Assembly (NCBI GenBank): GCA_934643535.1 | Contig: CAKUCE010000102.1 | Coordinates: forward strand, 1 to 10,239 | Length of the DNA: 10,239 nt | Reading direction: 5' to 3' | Source of the DNA: an uncultured Clostridia bacterium | GTDB taxonomy: Bacteria > Bacillota > Clostridia > Christensenellales > Aristaeellaceae | In this document: piece after piece, positions 5,953-10,239 of the stretch | How positions within the stretch are numbered: the stretch's first letter is position 1 | Layout: every line of letters begins with the position of its first letter | Notes under the pieces: generated by a model | Databases searched by the model: none | Seen by the model: the letters and a program-made list of their open reading frames with translations, nothing else | What the model was told of the DNA's origin: nothing | Translations under genes and position numbers: made by a program

Positions 5953-6509
5953 CAGACCTCCATGATCTCCTTTTCCTTCTGGGCGCAGATAGCGTCGACG
6001 CCCTTGATGGCCTCGTCGGTCTTCTCCTGAATTTTCTTTTCGGCCTTGGCCCGGTCGTCCTCGGTGATCTGGCTGTCCTTTTCCAGCTTCTTCACCTGCT
6101 CCATGGCGTCCCGGCGGATGGAGCGAATGGCCACCTTCGCGTCCTCTGCGCTCTTGCGGACCATCTTGGTCAGCTCCTTGCGGCGCTCCTCGTTCAGTTC
6201 GGGGATCACCAGCCGGATCAGCTTGCCGTCATTGGAGGGGTTCAGCCCCAGGTCGCTCTTCAGGATGGCTTTTTCCACCAGCGGCAGGGCCTTCTGATCC
6301 CACACGTTGATGACCAGCATCCGGGGTTCGGGCGAGGACACGTTGCCCATCTGGTTCAGGGGGGTCTGCACTCCGTAATAATCCACCATCACCCGATCCA
6401 GAAGCTGCGGATTGGCGCGTCCGGCGCGGATGGAACGCAGTTCCGTCTGATAAACGGAGGTGGTCTTCTTCATTTTTTCCGTGGCGTTGTCAATCACCTG
6501 CTGGTACAT
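5952..6509 (-). CDS. frr: Ribosome recycling factor
   Basis: RRF works with EF-G to split post-termination ribosomes. At 185 residues it has the normal length and covers the whole family: the N-terminal helix (MYQQVIDNATEKMKKTTSVYQTELR), the conserved SIRAGRANPQLLDRVMVDYYG, domain II (TPLNQMGNVSSPEPRMLVINVWD), LGLNPSNDGKLIRLVIPELNEERR, and the C-terminal helix ending AICAQKEKEIMEV. Start: ATG at 6509 with GGGAGG 7 nt upstream. In most Bacillota frr follows pyrH; here it begins its own unit with a good sigma-A promoter and is divergent from the lipase-like gene. The next gene overlaps its stop by one base. Confidence 0.99.
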   Translation of the reverse strand: MYQQVIDNATEKMKKTTSVYQTELRSIRAGRANPQLLDRVMVDYYGVQTPLNQMGNVSSPEPRMLVINVWDQKALPLVEKAILKSDLGLNPSNDGKLIRLVIPELNEERRKELTKMVRKSAEDAKVAIRSIRRDAMEQVKKLEKDSQITEDDRAKAEKKIQEKTDEAIKGVDAICAQKEKEIMEV

Positions 6510-6569
6510 TCGGTTTCCTCCCTTGGCTTTATCAACAAAAATTGCTGAATAGCAGTTTGAATTACCTCT

Positions 6570-6598
6570 ATTGTATCGCTTTTTCGGCTAAAAGGCAA
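6570..6598 (-). promoter_or_regulatory. sigma-A promoter of frr
   Basis: On the minus strand TTGCCT (6593-6598, 4/6), a 17-nt spacer and TACAAT (6570-6575, 5/6) predict a start near 6563 and a leader of about 55 nt. Confidence 0.65.
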
Positions 6599-6606
6599 GA
6601 TGGGAG

Positions 6607-6637
6607 TTGCGTTTCAGACGGGGGTTTGTGGTATACT
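6607..6637 (+). promoter_or_regulatory. Extended -10 promoter of the lipase-like gene
   Basis: TGG-TATACT (6629-6637) is an extended -10 element with a 5/6 hexamer. TTGCGT (6607-6612) could be a weak -35 at a long 19-nt spacing. The predicted leader is about 55 nt and contains a short hairpin, CCGTCG-CTT-CGGCGG (6657-6671), followed by five T residues (6673-6677), resembling a small attenuator just before the ribosome binding site. Confidence 0.55.
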
Positions 6638-6698
6638 GTGGCTGTAAACATTCCGTCCGTCGCTTCGGCGGCTTTTTCCAAAGGAGGAAGTGTCAACT

Positions 6699-8417
6699 TT
6701 GAAATGGTTTTCTTTTCCCCGTCTTTTCCAGCGGGGAAACGGGAAAAAAGCGCCGTCCCGGCCTGAAGAGACGGCTGAGGCCCGGCAGACAAAGCAGCCT
6801 GACGAAACGAACGTGCGGCGCGAGAAGCTGCCGTCCCCGGATAAGGGCCGCGGCCCCATCACCCATTGCGACCTCGCCCGGCTTTCCAGCCTGACTCTTC
6901 CCTTTGAGGGAGATCCCTTTTTCCGAATGCGGCCGCCCTTTTCCAAGGAGGCGGCGGAGCTGTCGCTGGAACTGGCGCAGATGACCTATACGCTGGATCT
7001 GGAGCCGTGGGAACAGGCGGGGTGGAACGACTTTTCCATCCAGATCGATAATTCGCTCAAAAGCGGCATCAGTCATTCCGACGCGGCCAGCGGCGAGGCT
7101 ATGCGCCGCATCGTGGACGCGTGGAAGCTGGGGGCCGCCAAGGCGGCACTGAACGCCCAGAATCCGGTTTCGCAGGTATTGAGCGCCCTGCGGCAGCGGG
7201 AACGCAGCGATACCATCAAGGCCGTCTGCATGGCGCATCCCGGAGACGACGGGCAGATTATCATCGCCATCGGCTTCATGGGCACCGGCAAGCGGATGTA
7301 CGACTGGATCTCCAACCTGCGTTTTTCCACGGAGGAGGGTTTTCACCGGGGCTTTTATCAGCTTTGCACCTTTTTTGAGGAAAGCTTGGATCGGATTGTC
7401 TTCCCGGCCACGGCGGCCCGTCTGGGACTGGAAAAGCTGACGCTGGGCGATATTCTTTCGGATATGCGCTCCCTGCGCAGCCCCTACCGGCTGTGGATGG
7501 CGGGACATAGCCAGGGCGGCGCGGTGATGCAGGTTTTCGCCAGCAGGCTCATCCATCAATGGGGCGTACAGCCTCAGAATATGGTGGGCTATGGATTTGC
7601 TTCGCCTACGGTGGCCACCGGGCGGCTTCTGTACGACCCGGCCAGTTATCCGCTGTATCATCTGCTCAATTCCGACGATCTGGTGCCCCGGATGGGCGGG
7701 CTGCTGCATCTGGGCCTGTGCATGGAATATCCGGCGGACGACGCGCTGCGGGCGGCGGCCTATGGGCTGGATTCGCTGGGCATCAACGAGGAAGCCTACC
7801 GCAGGCTGACGCCGTACCGGGACGCCATGCAGGATACCGGCAGCGTACTGACCATTCTGTATGCCTTTCTGGCGGCGCTTCGGGAACACATGGAGGAAAG
7901 CGAGCCGGGCAAGCGGCTGGAGCAGCAGCGGCTGCTGAGCTGGATCGGTCGGGCGCTGTCCTTTGCGGGCGAAAAAGCCTCCGACGGGCTGGACTGGGCG
8001 CTTCTGCGCATCCGGGAGGGCTATGAGGACCTGATGCAGGCTTCCCTGCCCACTCGAAAGATCCATTCGCTGATCGACGAATTCCGCACGCTGTTCCGGG
8101 AGGTGCCTCTGCGGCGCATCCTCAGCGCCATTGCCGCCCACGGCGAACCGCCCCACCATATCATGCGGGAAAAACAGCCCGGAGCCTATGCGTGGATCGT
8201 GGCAAACGGACTGGACAGACTGCGGCCCTTCGTCTGGACCCTGCAGCCCGGACAGACGCCCCGTCGCAGCTATGCGGACGGCAGGAACGAAAACAGCGCC
8301 GTCTGGACCGAATATCCCGTGCGGACAAGCCGCCGCCGTCGTTCCGCCCGGCACGGGGAACCCCGCGGCATTCTCCGGCACAGCTATTCGGCTCTTCGAC
8401 GGAAAAACCGGGCGTAG
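6699..8417 (+). CDS. Class 3 lipase-like alpha/beta hydrolase with long basic C-terminal extension
   Basis: A 572-residue predicted hydrolase of acyl esters. The core (about 160-400) shows the class 3 lipase order: IIIAIGFMGTGKRMYDWISN (oxyanion segment, 188-207), a GFHRGF motif, the nucleophile elbow AGHSQGG with Ser271, the strand VGYGFASPTV, and Asp326/Asp327 in NSDDLVP. His337 or His397 are the candidates for the third catalytic residue. There is no signal peptide or membrane helix, so a cytoplasmic location is likely, unusual for a lipase. The first 60 residues are polar and disordered; the last 170 are helical and of unknown family, ending in an Arg-rich tail (TSRRRRSARH, SALRRKNRA). 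Start: TTG at 6699 lies 11 nt after AGGAGG; GTG at 6690 lies only 2 nt after it, so both starts are imperfect. The substrate is unknown; it may act on lipids or other esters. Confidence 0.85.
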   Translation: MKWFSFPRLFQRGNGKKAPSRPEETAEARQTKQPDETNVRREKLPSPDKGRGPITHCDLARLSSLTLPFEGDPFFRMRPPFSKEAAELSLELAQMTYTLDLEPWEQAGWNDFSIQIDNSLKSGISHSDAASGEAMRRIVDAWKLGAAKAALNAQNPVSQVLSALRQRERSDTIKAVCMAHPGDDGQIIIAIGFMGTGKRMYDWISNLRFSTEEGFHRGFYQLCTFFEESLDRIVFPATAARLGLEKLTLGDILSDMRSLRSPYRLWMAGHSQGGAVMQVFASRLIHQWGVQPQNMVGYGFASPTVATGRLLYDPASYPLYHLLNSDDLVPRMGGLLHLGLCMEYPADDALRAAAYGLDSLGINEEAYRRLTPYRDAMQDTGSVLTILYAFLAALREHMEESEPGKRLEQQRLLSWIGRALSFAGEKASDGLDWALLRIREGYEDLMQASLPTRKIHSLIDEFRTLFREVPLRRILSAIAAHGEPPHHIMREKQPGAYAWIVANGLDRLRPFVWTLQPGQTPRRSYADGRNENSAVWTEYPVRTSRRRRSARHGEPRGILRHSYSALRRKNRA

Positions 8418-8472
8418 GAGCGCCAGCTTCAGAAAACGGAGGGCGGCGGCGCTGTTACTGACCCGGAAAAAG

Positions 8473-8481
8473 TGCTATACT
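8473..8481 (+). promoter_or_regulatory. Extended -10 promoter of the membrane-anchored protein gene
   Basis: TGC-TATACT (8473-8481) is an extended -10 like that of the lipase gene. No good -35 is visible at 17 nt; TTACTG (8455-8460) is 15 nt away. It lies 43 nt before the ATG, so this gene and the phosphoesterase could be transcribed apart from the lipase. Confidence 0.5.
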
Positions 8482-8524
8482 AATCTTCGACATTTCGGAA
8501 TACAAAAGACAGGGAGGGAGAATC

Positions 8525-9277
8525 ATGGGTCAGGAACGGGGCGGGTTTCTGCATCCGGCGGGCGCTTTGTCCAAGCGGGAAAAGACCGGACCTTCTTCCT
8601 CGCCCGCAAGGCCGGAAGAGCCGCTGTATCCCTCCAACGATCCCTGGGAGGGGCGGGTCCCTGCCGGCTGGAAGAGCGCTTCCTCTCACCCGGCCCGGCC
8701 CGGCCGGCGTCCGCCGCTGACTCCGCCCAAGGCAATGAAACAGCCGGATGCTTCCGCAACGGCGCAGCCTCCTGCGGCTTCCCCGGCATGGCTGACCGAG
8801 GAGGACTGGGAGATGGAACGCTTCGGTCGTCTGGTCCGGCGGGAACGGAAGGAGCCTTCGAAGCCCGTTTCTCCGGCCAAAGAACGGACGGTGCCTGAAG
8901 ACGGGCAGGAGAGAAGCGTTGCTCCGGAAATTGCGGAAGCGATCCCTCCGGGCGAAAGCACGCCGCCTGCGCCTGCCGTTTCCGGGACGGCGAGTCTTGT
9001 TTCGGAAGAGGAAACACGGCTGTTTTCCGACCTGCTGGGGCCGGACGCGCTGTCCCTGCTGGAGGACCCGGAAGACTGGCCGGAGGACGGAGAGGACGCG
9101 CTTCCTGACGAGCAGATCCCGGAACCGGCTGCGGTGCCCGTTTCCCTGCTGCCTGAGACGCGCACCCGCCGGAAGTGGCCGTGGATCGCGGCGGTCTCGG
9201 CGGCTGTGCTGACGGCCGGGGGCATAGCGCTGTGGAAGACGGGCCTGTGGAATCGCCTGCTGGAGCGGCTTTCCTGA
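8525..9277 (+). CDS. Low-complexity protein with C-terminal membrane anchor, unknown function
   Basis: Not recognised. The 250-residue product is mostly predicted disorder: residues 1-85 are rich in Pro, Ser and Arg; 90-125 contain a charged patch (LTEEDWEMERFGRLVRRERK); 160-210 are strongly acidic (LLEDPEDWPEDGEDALPDEQ). A basic cluster TRTRRK (212-217) precedes one membrane segment (about 218-237, PWIAAVSAAVLTAGGIALW) and a short amphipathic tail ending LERLS. The positive charge before the helix predicts that the long N-terminal part stays in the cytoplasm, giving a tail-anchor topology. Start: ATG at 8525 with AGGGAGGGAG 4 nt upstream. It lies between a lipase-like and a phosphoesterase gene. 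The reading frame is credible from its start site, anchor and spacing, but nothing indicates a specific biochemical activity. Confidence 0.78.
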   Translation: MGQERGGFLHPAGALSKREKTGPSSSPARPEEPLYPSNDPWEGRVPAGWKSASSHPARPGRRPPLTPPKAMKQPDASATAQPPAASPAWLTEEDWEMERFGRLVRRERKEPSKPVSPAKERTVPEDGQERSVAPEIAEAIPPGESTPPAPAVSGTASLVSEEETRLFSDLLGPDALSLLEDPEDWPEDGEDALPDEQIPEPAAVPVSLLPETRTRRKWPWIAAVSAAVLTAGGIALWKTGLWNRLLERLS

Positions 9278-9322
9278 TCTTTCAGATCCGGACGAATCAT
9301 TTTCTCGAAAGGAGCCGTTGCA

Positions 9323-10003
9323 TTGCGGATACGGACGTCCTATGAACTGCACACGGGCAAGCTGACGAAACCGGTGGTTTTCGGGGTGGTCAGCGACCTT
9401 CACGATGAACCCTATGAGGATCTCTGGCCCCTTTTGGAGGGCTGCGACGCGCTGCTGGCGCCGGGGGATATGGTGAACCGCTATACGCAGACCGCCGATC
9501 GGGGCATTGCCTTTCTGCGGGATGCGGCTCGTCGGCTGCCCACGTTTTTTTCGCTGGGCAACCATGAAACGAAAAGCAAATCGTTCCGTTCCCTGATGCG
9601 GGCGCTCGAAAGCACAGGCGCGGAAATTCTGGTCAACCGTTACGTACCTTTCGGCGAATGCTGGATCGGCGGCTGGTACGATCCGGCCATTGTTCAGGCG
9701 CCGGACTGCATGGACGAATTTGAAAAGCTGCCGGGGTGCCGGGTACTTCTGTGCCACAAGCCGGAGCATTATCTGAAATTCCTGCGCGGCCGGGAGGTGG
9801 ATCTGGTGGTGGCGGGGCATGCCCATGGCGGGCAGATCCGCATTGGCTCTCAGGGCCTGTACGCCCCCGGGCAGCATTTTTTCCCCAAATACACGAAGGG
9901 GGTCGTGGATGGACGGCTGGTGATCTCCGCCGGAGCCGGGAATCCCTGCGGCATGCCCCGGTGGGGCAATCCCTGCGAAGTGCTGAAAATTACGCTGGAT
10001 TAA
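9323..10003 (+). CDS. YkuE-like calcineurin-type metallophosphoesterase
   Basis: A 226-residue metal-dependent phosphoesterase. All motifs of the two-metal site are present: VSDLHD (Asp25, His27), APGDMVNR (Asp49), LGNHE (Asn80, His81), LLCHKPE (His145) and AGHAHGGQ (His166, His168). GHAHGGQIRI followed by YAPGQHFFPKYTKGV and a C-terminal GAGNPCGMPRWGNPCEV matches the YkuE branch, some members of which act on membrane-associated phosphoesters. Unlike typical YkuE it has no N-terminal signal or membrane helix, so it is probably cytoplasmic. Start: TTG at 9323, 8 nt after AAAGGAG (9308-9314); no in-frame ATG gives the full first strand. It begins 45 nt after the membrane-anchored protein gene and probably shares its transcript. 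The substrate is unknown. Confidence 0.93.
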   Translation: MRIRTSYELHTGKLTKPVVFGVVSDLHDEPYEDLWPLLEGCDALLAPGDMVNRYTQTADRGIAFLRDAARRLPTFFSLGNHETKSKSFRSLMRALESTGAEILVNRYVPFGECWIGGWYDPAIVQAPDCMDEFEKLPGCRVLLCHKPEHYLKFLRGREVDLVVAGHAHGGQIRIGSQGLYAPGQHFFPKYTKGVVDGRLVISAGAGNPCGMPRWGNPCEVLKITLD

Positions 10004-10150
10004 AACGCGGGAAAAAGAGACGGAGAAGATGAATTCCTGTCTCAGACAAATGTTTTCTCCAAGGCTGCGCAAAAGTTTTTTCTGGAGAAAAGCTTGATTT
10101 TCAACACTTTCCGGCAGAGAACAGAAAAAAGTTGAAATTTTTTGAAAAAA
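10004..10150. other. AT-rich non-coding region before the tRNA
   Basis: No gene seen. It contains a 9-bp inverted repeat TTTTCTCCA (10053-10061) / TGGAGAAAA (10083-10091) with a T6-containing loop, a palindrome TGTCT-C-AGACA (10038-10048), and repeated A/T tracts from about 10125 that could act as an UP element for the promoter that follows. No clean terminator for the phosphoesterase gene is visible. Confidence 0.5.
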
Positions 10151-10154
10151 GTTA

Positions 10155-10183
10155 TTGACAACAGGGCGGGTTTTGAGTACAAT
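10155..10183 (+). promoter_or_regulatory. Strong sigma-A promoter of the tRNA
   Basis: A perfect -35 TTGACA (10155-10160), a 17-nt spacer and -10 TACAAT (10178-10183, 5/6), preceded by A/T tracts. The predicted start near 10190 gives a 5' leader of about 27 nt before the tRNA. Confidence 0.88.
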
Positions 10184-10216
10184 ATCCATCGTCGCCTGTG
10201 TGGGCACGCTACAGGA

Positions 10217-10239
10217 CGGGGTGTAGCGCAGTCTGGTAG
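10217..10239 (+). tRNA. 5' end of a tRNA, probably tRNA-Pro (cut by window edge)
   Basis: The last 23 bases fit a tRNA 5' half: 7-nt acceptor strand CGGGGTG, T8-A9, D-stem GCGC, D-loop AGTCTGGTA with the conserved GG and A, then the first G of the closing D-stem. C at position 1 is typical of tRNA-Pro and initiator tRNA-Met in bacteria, and CGGGGTGTAGCGCAG resembles bacterial tRNA-Pro. The anticodon is outside the window, so the identity is inferred. Confidence 0.75.

Noticed and set aside
10152..10160. DnaA-box-like TTATTGACA
   Set aside because: It has two mismatches to TTATCCACA, is single, and is explained by the tRNA promoter -35.
8480..10207. Very long minus-strand open frames opposite the membrane protein and phosphoesterase genes (also 6693-8381 opposite the lipase gene)
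   Set aside because: These are antisense shadows of high-GC genes: compositionally odd His/Arg/Gln-rich translations, no family motifs, and the plus-strand genes have clear motifs and start sites.

Overview
The window looks like a piece of chromosome from an endospore-forming, fairly GC-rich member of the Bacillota, most likely a gut-type clostridium. The evidence is two forespore genes (sigG, spoIVB), Gram-positive style ribosome binding sites (GGGAGG, AAGGAGG), and a surface adhesin with thioester and pilin-type isopeptide domains. I see no insertion sequence, phage gene or CRISPR array. Base composition is similar throughout, except for AT-rich promoter regions.

Layout. 1-929 (-): the N-terminal part of a secreted thioester-domain adhesin, cut by the window edge. 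1129-1908 (-): sigG, the late forespore sigma factor, with its own terminator and a leader hairpin that covers its ribosome binding site. 2100-2864 (+): a Sir2 NAD-dependent deacylase, divergent from sigG. 3011-3934 (-): a nucleoside hydrolase family protein, convergent with sir2 across a hairpin terminator, with a near-consensus housekeeping promoter and an operator-like palindrome. 4217-5473 (+): spoIVB, the forespore signalling protease, preceded by a perfect 16-bp inverted repeat. 5662-6509 (-): frr (ribosome recycling factor) and an overlapping unknown 96-codon gene, ending in a terminator shared with spoIVB. 6699-10003 (+): a class 3 lipase-like protein, a low-complexity protein with a C-terminal membrane anchor, and a YkuE-like metallophosphoesterase. 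10217-10239 (+): the first 23 nt of a tRNA, probably tRNA-Pro, behind a strong promoter.

How the genes relate. In Bacillus subtilis, sigma-G transcribes spoIVB, and SpoIVB signals across to the mother cell to trigger pro-sigma-K processing. Two successive steps of the forespore programme therefore sit about 2 kb apart here, but without their usual neighbours (spoIIGA-sigE for sigG; recN and spo0A for spoIVB). frr likewise lacks pyrH upstream. Most genes are in units of one to three, with their own promoters and terminators.

The most noteworthy signals are RNA structures at the start sites of both sporulation genes. A roughly 15-bp hairpin buries the Shine-Dalgarno sequence of sigG, and a 16-bp perfect hairpin ends just before the spoIVB start. 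Also worth attention are a promoter-operator arrangement upstream of the nucleoside hydrolase, the overlapping frr-linked small gene, and the lipase / membrane protein / phosphoesterase group, whose first two products have no clear role.
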